Source of the DNA: OLB7 sp966250335
GTDB taxonomy: Bacteria > Bacteroidota > Ignavibacteria > OLB7
Assembly (NCBI GenBank): GCA_966250335.1
Contig: CBINGZ010000005.1
Span: forward strand, 124,001-188,000
DNA: 64,000 bases
Direction of reading: 5' to 3'
Part shown: piece after piece, positions 17,795 to 27,723 of the stretch
Layout: each line of letters begins with the position of its first letter
Numbering within the stretch: position 1 is the stretch's first letter
The notes under the pieces: model-generated
Databases searched by the model: none
Seen by the model: only the letters and a program-made list of their open reading frames with translations
Told to the model about the DNA's origin: nothing
Made by a program: the position numbers and the translations under genes

Positions 17795-18835
17795 TCAGGT
17801 GATGTAGTAGACCAGAAGTCCCAGGATCTCCCTGGCGATCTGGCGCGGCGTGCCGCTGAAGATCGTGTCGTCGGCCGGGACCGTGTAGACCTGCCACCCT
17901 TCCTGCTGGTAGCTCATCTTGATCCTGGGCAGATGATAGAAGTTGCTCACCGCGATGACGCGGTCGATACCGTTGCGGCGGAAGATCCCCGCCGTGTTGC
18001 GCGCCGTGGCCCGTGTGTTCAGGCCGTCGCGGTCGAGAAGGATCGCGTCGGGAGGGACCCCCATCCGGATCGCCGTCGCGCGCATCGCCTCGGTCTCGTG
18101 GACGGCGCCGTCGCCCGGTCCGCCGGAGAAGATCATGGTGCGAGCCAGTCCCGCATGGTAGAGTTCGACCCCCTTCCGCACCCTGTCGGCCAGCGGGAGC
18201 GACGGCCTGCCGTCGGCATAGGCCTGGGCTCCCAGCACCACGATCGCGTCGGCCTCTCTGCGGTAGTCGGTCCAGCCGAAGCAGACGATCTGCATCAGCG
18301 GGAAGAGAGAGAGGCAGAGGAGGAAGGTCGCGCCGATCGCGAGCCGGGAATCTCCCCTTCCGATACGTCTCTCCTCCGGCCCGGCAAGGTTCACCATGAT
18401 CGCCGCCAGAGCCCCGACGACCAGAAGCGAAAAGGGGAACGGCACATCGGTGGTCAGCGTTCCCCCGGCCAGGAGGACGTAGAAGGTCGCCGCGTCACGG
18501 ATCGCCACGATCGCCGCGGCGGCGGTCAGAATCATCGTCGCGTACCGTCGCAGGCCCGAGCCGGGCGGACGGAGAGCAGACGCGGTCATCAGCAGACCGA
18601 AGCAGAGGAGGAAGAGATCGGCGACCGGCGAGGGGATCATCCTCATATCGATCCACCAGATATTCGCATCGAAGCCGTCGAGGGCGTAACGGATCAGGTT
18701 CGTAAGCGAGAAGAGCCCTAGGAAGAGGGCGATCCCGCGCGCAACCGGGCGGGAGAGAGGGCGACGGCGGGTTGCACGGGCCTCCCGGTTCCGGGGGCGC
18801 CCGTCATGTACGAGGATTCCTGCGAGTGCGATCAT
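17795..18835 (-). CDS. membrane protein with YdcF/SanA-like DUF218 domain
   Basis: 346 residues. The N-terminal half holds about five hydrophobic segments (for example GIALFLGLFSLTNLI and FSLLVVGALAAIMVNL); the C-terminal half is a DUF218 domain with DAIVVLGAQAYADGRPS, MIFSGGPGDGAVHETEAMR, DRDGLNTRATARNTAGI and ISNFYHLPRIKM. DUF218 proteins are linked to envelope integrity and vancomycin sensitivity (SanA) in E. coli. A GC hairpin (CGGCCG/CGGCCG, 17768-17786) lies between it and prmA. Confidence 0.8.
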   Translation of the reverse strand: MIALAGILVHDGRPRNREARATRRRPLSRPVARGIALFLGLFSLTNLIRYALDGFDANIWWIDMRMIPSPVADLFLLCFGLLMTASALRPPGSGLRRYATMILTAAAAIVAIRDAATFYVLLAGGTLTTDVPFPFSLLVVGALAAIMVNLAGPEERRIGRGDSRLAIGATFLLCLSLFPLMQIVCFGWTDYRREADAIVVLGAQAYADGRPSLPLADRVRKGVELYHAGLARTMIFSGGPGDGAVHETEAMRATAIRMGVPPDAILLDRDGLNTRATARNTAGIFRRNGIDRVIAVSNFYHLPRIKMSYQQEGWQVYTVPADDTIFSGTPRQIAREILGLLVYYIT

Positions 18836-19049
18836 GGTATCACGGTGTCGTCGCTGTTCAACATGGCCTCGGATGACCGAAGGAGCCGGCCGGTCCGCAG
18901 TTCATACTCTCATCTGTCCGGTCGGCGTTACTTCGTCCGGGCGGGGGAATCCGCCGACGGGTCGCAAGCTACGGCATGGGGGCTTCCCGGCACAACCCGA
19001 TGGTGGACTCCCCCGGCCTCAAAAGGGGCACATCCCCCCGACAACGACA
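18836..19049. other. divergent intergenic region, nothing coding seen
   Basis: Lies between divergently read ydcF-like and ytxH-like genes. Frames that cross it have no recognisable protein features. The right end holds the promoter described at 19050-19092. Confidence 0.4.
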
Positions 19050-19092
19050 TTTGCCCCCCGCACCATGATTGTGTATACTTGGAACCAAGTAT
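19050..19092 (+). promoter_or_regulatory. promoter with overlapping palindromic operator before the YtxH gene
   Basis: TTGCCC (19051-19056), 17 bases, TATACT (19074-19079) fits a sigma-70 promoter; the same bases read as TTTG-N20-TATACTTG fit the Bacteroidota pattern. A perfect inverted repeat ATACTTGG-AA-CCAAGTAT (19075-19092) overlaps the -10 region, which is where a repressor site would block initiation. The regulator is not identifiable. Confidence 0.6.
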
Positions 19093-19150
19093 CGAAACAG
19101 CGGGTTTTACGGTGTGATTCCACAAAACACATTCCACATAGGAGGATACC

Positions 19151-19579
19151 ATGGCAGACTACAATGATGAATCCAGCGGCTTCGGGAAGGGGCTTCTGCT
19201 GGGTATGCTGACGGGCGGGGCGGTCGGCGCCGCCGTGGCGCTGCTCTTCGCACCCAAGCCGGGGAAGGAGCTCCGCTCCGACATCTCGTTCATGACCAAC
19301 CAGTACGTCGACAAGGCGGGCGAGGTGCTCAGCAGCGCCTCCGAGCGCGCCCAGCAGATCGTCAACGAGGGGCGCCGCCGGGCCGAGACGATCATCGACG
19401 ATGCCCGTACGAAGGCGTCCACGCTTCTTACCGACGCCGAGCGGATCGTCACCGACGCCAGGGCGAAGGCGACCGGAACCGGCACGAAGGTCGTGACCGA
19501 CGTCAAGGAGAGCGCCGGAAAGTTCTCCGACGCCGTGAAGGCGGGGACCGAGGCGTTCAAGGAAGAGCTTCGCGGATAA
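19151..19579 (+). CDS. YtxH domain protein
   Basis: 142 residues. The start follows AGGAGG at 19140-19145. A Gly-rich membrane segment (GLLLGMLTGGAVGAAVALLFAPKPGKELR) is the YtxH hallmark; the rest is an Ala/Thr/Lys-rich helix with repeats of DDARTKAS and TDARAKAT, resembling apolipophorin- or LEA-like amphipathic helices. YtxH proteins are general-stress proteins in Bacillus; here the operator at its promoter suggests regulated expression. Forms a pair with the DUF948 gene 24 bases downstream. Confidence 0.85.
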   Translation: MADYNDESSGFGKGLLLGMLTGGAVGAAVALLFAPKPGKELRSDISFMTNQYVDKAGEVLSSASERAQQIVNEGRRRAETIIDDARTKASTLLTDAERIVTDARAKATGTGTKVVTDVKESAGKFSDAVKAGTEAFKEELRG

Positions 19580-19603
19580 TACCGCAAGGATATACCTATA
19601 GCT

Positions 19604-20116
19604 ATGGAAGTCGCGCTGTACATATCGGGATCGATCGCGTTGCTGGCGCTTGCGGGGCTGTTCGTCTACCTGACACGGTTCATCGCGCACAGCCGGCGGC
19701 TCATCGATGACGCGGGGAAGGGGATCGGGGCTCTGGTCGGGGAGATCGGGGCGCTGCGCGCCGACCTGACCGGGACGCTCAAGAACCTGGAGGATATCTC
19801 CCAGAAGGTTGAAGGGACGATCGATCGGGTCAACGGGTCGATCGAACGGGTCAACGGGCAGTTGTACCAGGTGGAAGGGATCATCGCCAGCGTGAAGGAG
19901 ATGACCGTGGACGCGACGCAGGTGGTCCACGCGGCCAAGGGGGTGGTGATCAGCGTGATCGAGCTGGAACAGAACATCCAGCGCACGGTCGAGCAGCCGG
20001 TCATGGAGTCGCTGAACTTCCTTTCCGCGATCGCCAAGGGGATCAGGGCCTTCCGGCTGAAGCTGGCCGGTCCCGTCCCGGAGGATCGTTATATCGCCTC
20101 GGGCATTTCCGAGTGA
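19604..20116 (+). CDS. DUF948-like membrane-anchored helical protein
   Basis: 170 residues. One N-terminal transmembrane helix (LYISGSIALLALAGLFVYLTRFI), then a long helix with repeated VEGTIDRVNGSIERVNGQL, typical of DUF948 proteins, which are commonly found beside YtxH genes. Function is unknown; stress-related membrane scaffolding is a reasonable guess from the pairing only. Followed by a strong terminator at 20138. Confidence 0.75.
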   Translation: MEVALYISGSIALLALAGLFVYLTRFIAHSRRLIDDAGKGIGALVGEIGALRADLTGTLKNLEDISQKVEGTIDRVNGSIERVNGQLYQVEGIIASVKEMTVDATQVVHAAKGVVISVIELEQNIQRTVEQPVMESLNFLSAIAKGIRAFRLKLAGPVPEDRYIASGISE

Positions 20117-20137
20117 TCCGCCCGAATCTCGACATAT

Positions 20138-20175
20138 CGCGCTCGGAGACCGGTTCTCCGGGCGCGTCTTTTTTT
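20138..20175 (+). terminator. intrinsic terminator after DUF948 gene
   Basis: Stem CGCGCTCGGAGA (20138-20149), loop CCGGT, TCTCCGGGCGCG (20155-20166), one G-T pair, then TCTTTTTTT. Very strong. It lies ten bases before the coaX ATG, so it closes the ytxH unit and rules out a coaX start at the upstream GTG (20113). Confidence 0.85.
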
Positions 20176-20184
20176 CAGCCCGGT

Positions 20185-20904
20185 ATGCCGCAATCGGTAT
20201 CCTACCTGGAGATCGGCAACAGCACGGCCAAGCTTCTTCCGGCCGGAACATCTCTCCACGATCTCTCGGCCCCTCTCCGCTTCTCCGATCCCGACCGGCT
20301 TCTGGAACGCCTCTCCGGGCTTACCGGGAGGATCGTCTGCGCTCCGATCGGTGAACGGCTCAGCGGTCTGATCCTGCCCCGGATACCGGAGACGCTCGAC
20401 CTCCGGGTCATCGAGCGGGCGGATCTTGCCGGCTTCGTCGGCGACAGCTACGATACCCCCGCCACCATCGGCCTCGATCGGGTCCTCAACCTGATCGGAC
20501 TGGAGAGCGATGCCGTCGTGATCTCCTGCGGCACCGCGATCACGATCGACATGCTCGCCGGGGGCGTTCCGCGATGGGGAGCGATCATGCCGGGATTTCG
20601 CGCCGCCGCCCGCGGCCTTGCCGATGCCGTCCCGATTCTTCCCGAAGCCGAGCCGGCGATGACGCCGGAACTCCCGGCGCGATCGAGCCTTCAATCGGTC
20701 GTCAACGGTGTGCTCCTGTCGGTGGCGTTCGGAGCCCTCGGGATCGCGCGCGAACTGGCGGGGGAGAACCCACGGCTGATGCTCACGGGGGGGGACGCTC
20801 CTCTGATGGCGAGACTCCTCGCCCGCCACACCGCAACAACCGTCGACGATCTGCTCACGATGCGGGGGATGGCCGGAGCGCATTCCCGGCGCTTCCGGAG
20901 CTGA
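20185..20904 (+). CDS. coaX: type III pantothenate kinase
   Basis: 239 residues from the ATG after the terminator. ASKHA-fold motifs of CoaX: phosphate-1 LEIGNSTAKLL, substrate region DTPATIGLDRVLNLIG, VISCGTAITIDML and GAIMPGFRAAARGLADAVPILP. It phosphorylates pantothenate, the first step of CoA synthesis. Type III enzymes are not feedback-inhibited by CoA. The initial DIGNT is EIGNS here: the catalytic Asp of phosphate-1 is Glu, a conservative change. No Shine-Dalgarno is visible and the T-tract ends ten bases upstream, so how it is transcribed is unclear. Confidence 0.85.
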   Translation: MPQSVSYLEIGNSTAKLLPAGTSLHDLSAPLRFSDPDRLLERLSGLTGRIVCAPIGERLSGLILPRIPETLDLRVIERADLAGFVGDSYDTPATIGLDRVLNLIGLESDAVVISCGTAITIDMLAGGVPRWGAIMPGFRAAARGLADAVPILPEAEPAMTPELPARSSLQSVVNGVLLSVAFGALGIARELAGENPRLMLTGGDAPLMARLLARHTATTVDDLLTMRGMAGAHSRRFRS

Positions 20905-21135
20905 ATATCGTATGGGGAGCTACGGATGGATGCTCCCTGCGGGAGCCGGTGAAGCACCTTCTTCCAGCCCCGAAGGGGCGAGCCATGTGTAGCCGCGACG
21001 TTCCCCATGTTTTCCTTAGCGCCGAAGGTGCGCACCATTCTTCCCCGTTATTGCACGGAGAAATGGTACGCCCCTTCAGGGCTTAGGGATGTAGGAATGG
21101 CCCGTAGCCTACAGATCGCTGCTCCCTTCGGGAGC
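20905..21135. repeat. REP-like hairpin cluster B (at least five units)
   Basis: Same family as cluster A. Hairpins at 20932-20946 (GCTCCC-TGC-GGGAGC, inverted), 20967-20979 (GCCCC-GAA-GGGGC, direct, tail to 20993), 21019-21031 (direct), 21070-21082 (inverted) and 21121-21135 (GCTCCC-TTC-GGGAGC, inverted, tail CTACAGATC). The AATATCG that precedes units in cluster A also occurs at 20904-20910. Neighbouring units are in opposite orientation, as in REPINs. The remaining bases to 21258 show no gene. Confidence 0.8.
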
Positions 21136-21258
21136 CATAGCAGGTCTTGAACGGGATGACGGCCGTCGATCAGGCGCTTCCTGCTGCAACCGCTCCCGGG
21201 GATCTCCATGCCGTTGCAGGAGATCCATCTCCCCTGAAGAAACCACATCCCGAACACC

Positions 21259-22488
21259 CTACCCCCTGAACGGCGCGATCGCCTCCTCGATCGGGAGGGG
21301 ATCGGGGAAGAACTCCACGATCCTCCGGATCACGTCGTCCACCAGCGCGTCGGGGCAGGAGGCGCCGCTGGTGAGCACCACTTCGAGCGGTCGGCCGGGC
21401 TCCGGGAGCCAGTCCCGGGTGGTGGTGATCTCGCGCCGATGAATGTCGAAATGACGTATCGTATCGCGTGATACGATCTCCTCGGCGTCCCTGATGAAAT
21501 AGGTGGGGAGGCTCCCCTCGCACAGTTCCACCAGATGCGATGTATTGGAGCTGTTGTATCCCCCCACCACCACGGCAAGATCTCCTCCCGACTCGACCAG
21601 GGCGGCCGTCGCGTTCTGGTTCTCGTTGGTGGCGTAGCAGAGGGTGTCGCGCGTGTCCATGAAGTGCTCGCCGATCGCCTCCTCGCCGTACCGTTCCAGC
21701 ATGGCGCGGCGCATTCTGTCGGCGATCGCCTGGGTCTCGCTGGCGAGCATGGTCGTCTGGTTGACGACGCCGATCCGGGTCAGATGGAGCGCGGGATCGA
21801 AACCGGGAGAGGAGCGATGCCGGAACCACTCCTCGAACCGCTCCGGCGGCTCGTCGCCGCTCACGATCCGCGCCAGGCGTTCCGTCTCCTCCATGTTCTG
21901 CACCACCACGGTCGGCGCGTTCGCCGTGCTGTGGGAGAAGGTGGCCCGTGTCTCCTCATGCGTCCACTTGCCGTGGACGACGATGGTGCTCTCTCTGCTT
22001 CCGAGCGTTGCCGTGCGGTTCCAGACCTTCTCCACGAAGGGGCAGGTGGTGTCGTAGCTGTACGGGTCGATTCCCCGCTCCGCCAGCTCCCGCTGGATCT
22101 CCAGCGTGGTGCCGAACGCCGGGACGATCACGATATCCTCCGGGGTGAGCTCATCCCATCCCACAAGCCGTTTCCCCTCCGGCGTCATGATGAACCGCAC
22201 CCCGCGCGCCGTGAGGTCGTCGTTGACATGCGGGTTATGGATCATCTCGCTGAGGAGAAAGATCCGTTTCCCGGGATTCGCCTCGATCGTCCTGTAGGCG
22301 ATCTCGATCGCGTTCTCCACGCCGAAGCAGAACCCGAAATGCCGGGCGATCCTGAAGCGGACCGGCCCGAAGTCCACGATCGACGGGGTGTAGTTCCGCC
22401 GGCGCGGGTCGGATGCCGCGCGTGACGCCTTCACCGTCGAAATGATCGGTGAACGATAATGTATGGGGATCTCGAACGTGCGTGCCAT
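21259..22488 (-). CDS. ispH: 4-hydroxy-3-methylbut-2-enyl diphosphate reductase, long form
   Basis: 409 residues, about 90-100 longer than the E. coli enzyme and similar to the long cyanobacterial/plastid-type form. It makes IPP and DMAPP in the MEP pathway. The three Cys that hold the Fe-S cluster are in GFCFGVENA, DTTCPFVEKVW and RDTLCYATNENQ; the proton-relay Glu is in HGKWTHEETRAT. GGYNSSNTSHL and TSGASCPDALVDDVI complete the signature. The extra length is an N-terminal extension of about 40 residues and an internal segment around the SSPGFDPALHL region. Confidence 0.93.
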   Translation of the reverse strand: MARTFEIPIHYRSPIISTVKASRAASDPRRRNYTPSIVDFGPVRFRIARHFGFCFGVENAIEIAYRTIEANPGKRIFLLSEMIHNPHVNDDLTARGVRFIMTPEGKRLVGWDELTPEDIVIVPAFGTTLEIQRELAERGIDPYSYDTTCPFVEKVWNRTATLGSRESTIVVHGKWTHEETRATFSHSTANAPTVVVQNMEETERLARIVSGDEPPERFEEWFRHRSSPGFDPALHLTRIGVVNQTTMLASETQAIADRMRRAMLERYGEEAIGEHFMDTRDTLCYATNENQNATAALVESGGDLAVVVGGYNSSNTSHLVELCEGSLPTYFIRDAEEIVSRDTIRHFDIHRREITTTRDWLPEPGRPLEVVLTSGASCPDALVDDVIRRIVEFFPDPLPIEEAIAPFRG

Positions 22489-22564
22489 GTATGCTCTTTC
22501 GCGTAATACGGGGCGTCAATATACGGGTACCGCGCCTCCCGACGCAGCACTCGGGTGCGTCGGG

Positions 22565-22822
22565 TCATGCGGCGGCGGCGCGACGACGGAACCCGCGGCG
22601 GGGACGCCAGCGTCCGAGCCTGTGGTGCGGGAAATGTCCCCTGATCTTCGTCAGAAAGAATGTTCCCTTGGAGTCCGAATGCATGAACTCCTTGAAGAGC
22701 CAGAGCGGGACGTTCTGGTAGAGGTAGATCCCTCCTCCCGTGAAGATGATCTCCATTGCCCTGCGGTCGATGTCGTAGCCGATCGCGTGGATCGCCGTCG
22801 AGGTTACGGTCTGCAGAATCAT
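22565..22822 (-). CDS. KTSC domain protein
   Basis: 85 residues. A KTSC domain occupies residues 1-65: SAIHAIGYD-type start, YLYQNVPLWLFKEFMHSDSKGTFF, with the Ser-Lys-Gly of the KTSC motif. A basic tail (RWRPRRGFRRRAAAA) follows. KTSC domains are small and of poorly defined function, often associated with nucleic-acid enzymes. Located 76 bases upstream of ispH on the same strand. Confidence 0.8.
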   Translation of the reverse strand: MILQTVTSTAIHAIGYDIDRRAMEIIFTGGGIYLYQNVPLWLFKEFMHSDSKGTFFLTKIRGHFPHHRLGRWRPRRGFRRRAAAA

Positions 22823-23135
22823 GATCGTGGTCTCCCTTCGTTGTTGTGAACCGCCGGCGGGGCCTCGGCCGGCCTCTCAGGTATATAATGCCGAACCCCG
22901 CTGTATCATGACGATCATACCCTCTCCAATGTGTTCGAAGGCTCTTTCGGATGCCGTGAAAAAGGCCGTTTCCAGTCGGAAACAGAGGCTTTTGGAGGAT
23001 GACGACTTGTTACATCCGGCGGCCCATTCATATCAATCCGCGATAATTTCAGAGGCTCTCCGATGCGCATTCCGGGGGGTGTGGGAAGGGGGGAGGGCGA
23101 TACACATCTTCAAGCATTCAGACGGCGCATTTCCT
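22823..23135. other. intergenic region, nothing coding supported
   Basis: A frame on the plus strand from 22821 is open but has no family features, no good start and no ribosome binding site. An imperfect hairpin (CGTTTCC/GGAAACA near 22966-22985) is visible. Otherwise I see nothing in it. Confidence 0.4.
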
Positions 23136-23164
23136 TGAATTAGACGCACGCTTTACTATTTTTG
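23136..23164 (+). promoter_or_regulatory. candidate Bacteroidota-type promoter for the hisC-hppD unit
   Basis: TTG at 23135-23137, 19 bases, TATTTTTG at 23157-23164 matches the TTG/TANNTTTG pattern used by the primary sigma factor in Bacteroidota. It lies 60 bases before the hisC start in the right orientation. Confidence 0.45.
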
Positions 23165-23223
23165 TCGCCGTGTCAATCTGCTTCCACGGAACTCCAAACG
23201 CCATCCGGCCAGGCGAGCAATAG

Positions 23224-24324
23224 ATGATTTCAGTCGCGCCTCACATCACTTCTCTCAAAGCCTATCAACCAGGGAAATCGGTCGCAGAGGTCGAGCGTGA
23301 ACTCGGCATCACCGGATCGATCAAGCTCGCATCGAACGAAAATCCCCTCGGTTCCTCCCCTCTCGCACTCGAAGCCATACGCAACTCTCTGACGAACCTT
23401 GCAGCCTATCCCGATTCCGGTCTGGCGCTTCGTCATGCGGTTGCCGACAGGTTCGTCATCCGTCCGGAGAACGTGATCGCCGGGTCGGGATCGGAGTCGG
23501 TGATCGCCACGGCGATGACGACGTTCCTGACGGGGGATGACGAGCTGATCTCCAGCGAAGGGACGTTCGTCGGGTTCCAGGTGCTGGCGCATGCCTCCGG
23601 GAAGAAGACCCACTACACGCCGTTGAAGAACTACGGCTACGATCTTGCCGCGATGCAGCGGAAGATCAACGACAGGACGAAGATCATTTATATCGCAAAC
23701 CCGAACAATCCGACCGGAACCTCGGTCACCACCGGTGATCTGGAGCGGTTCGTCGCATCGGTTCCCGAGCATATTCTGATCATTCTGGACGAGGCGTATT
23801 TCGAGTACGCGGAGGGGTGGCCGGACTATCCCGACTCGATGTCGTACCGCTGGGACAACGTCCTCACCTGCAGGACCTTCTCCAAGGCGTACGGTCTTGC
23901 CGGCATCCGGATCGGCTATGCGATGGCGCACTCCGACATCATCGCGAAGATGCTGAAGGTGAAGCTGCCGTTCGAGCCGAGCACTCCCGCCGCCGCCGCC
24001 GGTCTTGCCGCTCTGCGCGACGAGGCGTTCCTGAAGAGCACGATCGAGCTCAACCGGGAATCGCTGGTCTATTTCCATACCGAGTTCGAGCGTCTGGGTC
24101 TGAAATATGTTCCGTCGCTCGTCAACTTCGTGATGATCGATTTCCGCGATGCCGACATGGTCGGCCGGATCTTCAACGGCATGCTGCGCCGCGGCGTGAT
24201 CACGCGTCCGCTGGGGGCCTTCGGCCTGCCGCACTGCCTCCGGATCTCGACCGGAACGATGGACCAGAACAGGCGCTGCATCGAGGTGCTGACCGAGGTG
24301 CTGAACGAGGCGCTCGTGCATTGA
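23224..24324 (+). CDS. hisC: HisC-family aminotransferase (histidinol-phosphate or aromatic amino acid)
   Basis: 366 residues. PLP-dependent class I/II aminotransferase: SNENPLG, AAYPDSG, GSGSESVI, NPNNPTGT, IILDEAYFEYA and the PLP Lys in TFSKAYGLAGIRIGY, with a final Arg in LPHCLRISTG. The closest family is HisC. Next gene is HPPD, 91 bases away, so the real job may be tyrosine/phenylalanine transamination to feed 4-hydroxyphenylpyruvate; other his genes are absent here. HisC-family members acting on aromatic amino acids are known, so the specificity is open. Confidence 0.85.
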   Translation: MISVAPHITSLKAYQPGKSVAEVERELGITGSIKLASNENPLGSSPLALEAIRNSLTNLAAYPDSGLALRHAVADRFVIRPENVIAGSGSESVIATAMTTFLTGDDELISSEGTFVGFQVLAHASGKKTHYTPLKNYGYDLAAMQRKINDRTKIIYIANPNNPTGTSVTTGDLERFVASVPEHILIILDEAYFEYAEGWPDYPDSMSYRWDNVLTCRTFSKAYGLAGIRIGYAMAHSDIIAKMLKVKLPFEPSTPAAAAGLAALRDEAFLKSTIELNRESLVYFHTEFERLGLKYVPSLVNFVMIDFRDADMVGRIFNGMLRRGVITRPLGAFGLPHCLRISTGTMDQNRRCIEVLTEVLNEALVH

Positions 24325-24415
24325 CCGATACGATACGTGCGGTGAAGCCGTGCCGATACGAGTGAGCGCGACTCCCGAATCAACGCAGAAGACGACATAC
24401 AACCAGGCCAATATC

Positions 24416-25540
24416 ATGGAAACAGCAGAACAGCTTCGCTCCGCAGAGCAGGCCCAGGATCTTTTCAAGATCAATGGGATGCATCATATCGAGTTCTATG
24501 TGGGGAACGCCAAGCAGGCGGCCTACTTCTACCGTCGTGCCCTCGGGTTCCGCCTTCGCGGCTATCTGGGACCGGAGACCGGCGTGAGGGATCGCGCCTC
24601 CTATCTGGTGGAGCAGGGGAAGATCAGGTTCATCCTGACCACGCCGATCCACCCCGACTCTCCGATGGCCGAGCATATCATGAAGCACGGCGACGGCGTT
24701 CGTGATATCGCGATTCATGTGGAGAACGCCGAGGAAGCGTATCGTATAGCGACCGAGCGCGGCGCCCGCGGCGTGATGGAGCCGGTGGAGGTGAGCGACG
24801 CCAACGGCACCGTGAAGATCGCCACGATCGCCACCTACGGCGACACGGTCCACTCGTTCGTCGAGCGTTCCGACTACTCCGGGTTCTTCCTCCCGAACTT
24901 CGTCGAGCGCCAGGAGAACCTCTCCGAGACGGTCGGCCTGAAGCATGTCGACCATGTGGTCGGGAACGTCGACTGGAACAAGATGGAGGAGGTCGTCAAT
25001 TTCTATCGCGATGTGTTCGGGTTCAGCAGGTTCGTGTCGTTCGACGACAACGATATCTCCACCCAGTACAGCGCGCTCCGTTCCACGGTGGTCGCCAACG
25101 AGAACAAGTGGATCAAGTTCCCGATCAACGAGCCGGCCGAGGGGCTGAAGAAATCGCAGATCGAGGAATACGTCACGTTCTACAAAGGCGCCGGCGTGCA
25201 GCATATCGCGATGGAATCGGAGAACATCCTTGAGACGATCGCGAAGCTGCGGGCCAACGGTGTCGAGTTCATCACGGTTCCGGAGACGTACTACGAGGAT
25301 CTGACGGCGCGGGTCGGCGAGATCACCGAACCGATCGAGGAGCTCCGCCGCCTGAACATCCTGGTCGACAGCGACGACAAGGGATATATGCTCCAGATCT
25401 TCACCAAGCCGGTCGAGGACCGTCCGACCCTCTTCTTCGAGATCATCCAGCGTCGCGGCGGCGAGTCGTTCGGCAAGGGGAACTTCAAGGCCCTCTTCGA
25501 GGCGATCGAGCGCGACCAGGCCGAGCGCGGCAACCTCTAA
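24416..25540 (+). CDS. hppD: 4-hydroxyphenylpyruvate dioxygenase
   Basis: 374 residues from the ATG at METAEQL. Two vicinal-oxygen-chelate domains. The iron ligands are present: His180 (KHVDHVVGNV), His263 (GVQHIAMES) and Glu342 (LFFEIIQRRG), along with the GDTVHSFVER and GKGNFKALFEAIERDQ C-terminal segment. Converts 4-hydroxyphenylpyruvate to homogentisate in tyrosine catabolism. Lies directly after the aminotransferase, giving a two-step route from tyrosine; the later enzymes are not in the window. Confidence 0.96.
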   Translation: METAEQLRSAEQAQDLFKINGMHHIEFYVGNAKQAAYFYRRALGFRLRGYLGPETGVRDRASYLVEQGKIRFILTTPIHPDSPMAEHIMKHGDGVRDIAIHVENAEEAYRIATERGARGVMEPVEVSDANGTVKIATIATYGDTVHSFVERSDYSGFFLPNFVERQENLSETVGLKHVDHVVGNVDWNKMEEVVNFYRDVFGFSRFVSFDDNDISTQYSALRSTVVANENKWIKFPINEPAEGLKKSQIEEYVTFYKGAGVQHIAMESENILETIAKLRANGVEFITVPETYYEDLTARVGEITEPIEELRRLNILVDSDDKGYMLQIFTKPVEDRPTLFFEIIQRRGGESFGKGNFKALFEAIERDQAERGNL

Positions 25541-25609
25541 GCTCGGCATATCCCGGTGCGATGTTCGGGCCGACGGCCCGCGGCGAAGCTCCGGAGACGA
25601 TCCATTCCC

Positions 25610-25656
25610 AAGCCCGGTATCCCCGGTCTCCGCTCTGCGGACCGGGGATCGGGCTT
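25610..25656 (+). terminator. hairpin after hppD
   Basis: Long stem: AAGCCCG-GT-ATCCCCGGTC pairs with GACCGGGGAT-CGGGCTT, 17 pairs with a two-base bulge, loop TCCGCTCTGCG-like. No T-tract follows, so it may be a processing or attenuation structure rather than a classical terminator. Confidence 0.55.
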
Positions 25657-25809
25657 ATGGTGCTGTCAGGAACACGACACCCCGGCGGCATATTGCGGTG
25701 ACGGCGGCCCTCACGGGGGCAGGGGAACTCCGGCATCGTTCGACGTCGATAATGTAGATGAGCATTTCGAGTAAACAACTCGCTCAACCTTCAAGAATAC
25801 CAAACTATC

Positions 25810-27372
<1,563 letters not shown>

Positions 27373-27420
27373 CGGTTTTCCGTTCGGACCAATCATCGAT
27401 CCTCGGCGCGACTGCGCCGG

Positions 27421-27457
27421 ACGGCCCCGACAGATATATGTCGGGGCCGTTTCGTTT
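27421..27457 (+). terminator. intrinsic terminator after gdhA
   Basis: Perfect 12-base stem ACGGCCCCGACA / TGTCGGGGCCGT, loop GATATA, followed by TTCGTTT. Nearly the same stem and tail (GGGGCCGTTTCGTT) is used on the minus strand at 30653-30687. Confidence 0.8.
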
Positions 27458-27723
27458 CCGGGCGGTCCGTCCGGCTCCGCGCAATTTCCCGTCATGAAAT
27501 GATAATGCCTGAAGAGAGCGACACTGAAGGGATGTTCGACGAGCTTCCGTGAGGGGGCCGTCGGTGGTTCGCCCGATCGTTGGAGAGGTTCGTTCCCGAA
27601 CGTATCTTCGCCCCGCTCGAACTTCCGCTCTCCGTCGGACGACGGTTCGTGGTCGACACGCGGAAGCTCGGTGAAGGAATCGACGCATCAGACGCAGTAT
27701 AACCTCAACACAGGGAAACGGTA
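27458..27723. other. intergenic region, no gene supported
   Basis: 266 bases between the gdhA terminator and the Asp-box gene. Only very short frames occur (for example 15 codons from 27503). No clear promoter box. Confidence 0.3.

Noticed and set aside
10500..21135. CRISPR array
   Set aside because: Repeats are hairpins in alternating orientation with uneven spacing, not direct repeats with unique spacers, and there are no cas genes.
22821..23138. 105-residue open frame between the KTSC gene and hisC
   Set aside because: No ribosome site or family pattern; it overlaps the hisC promoter region.
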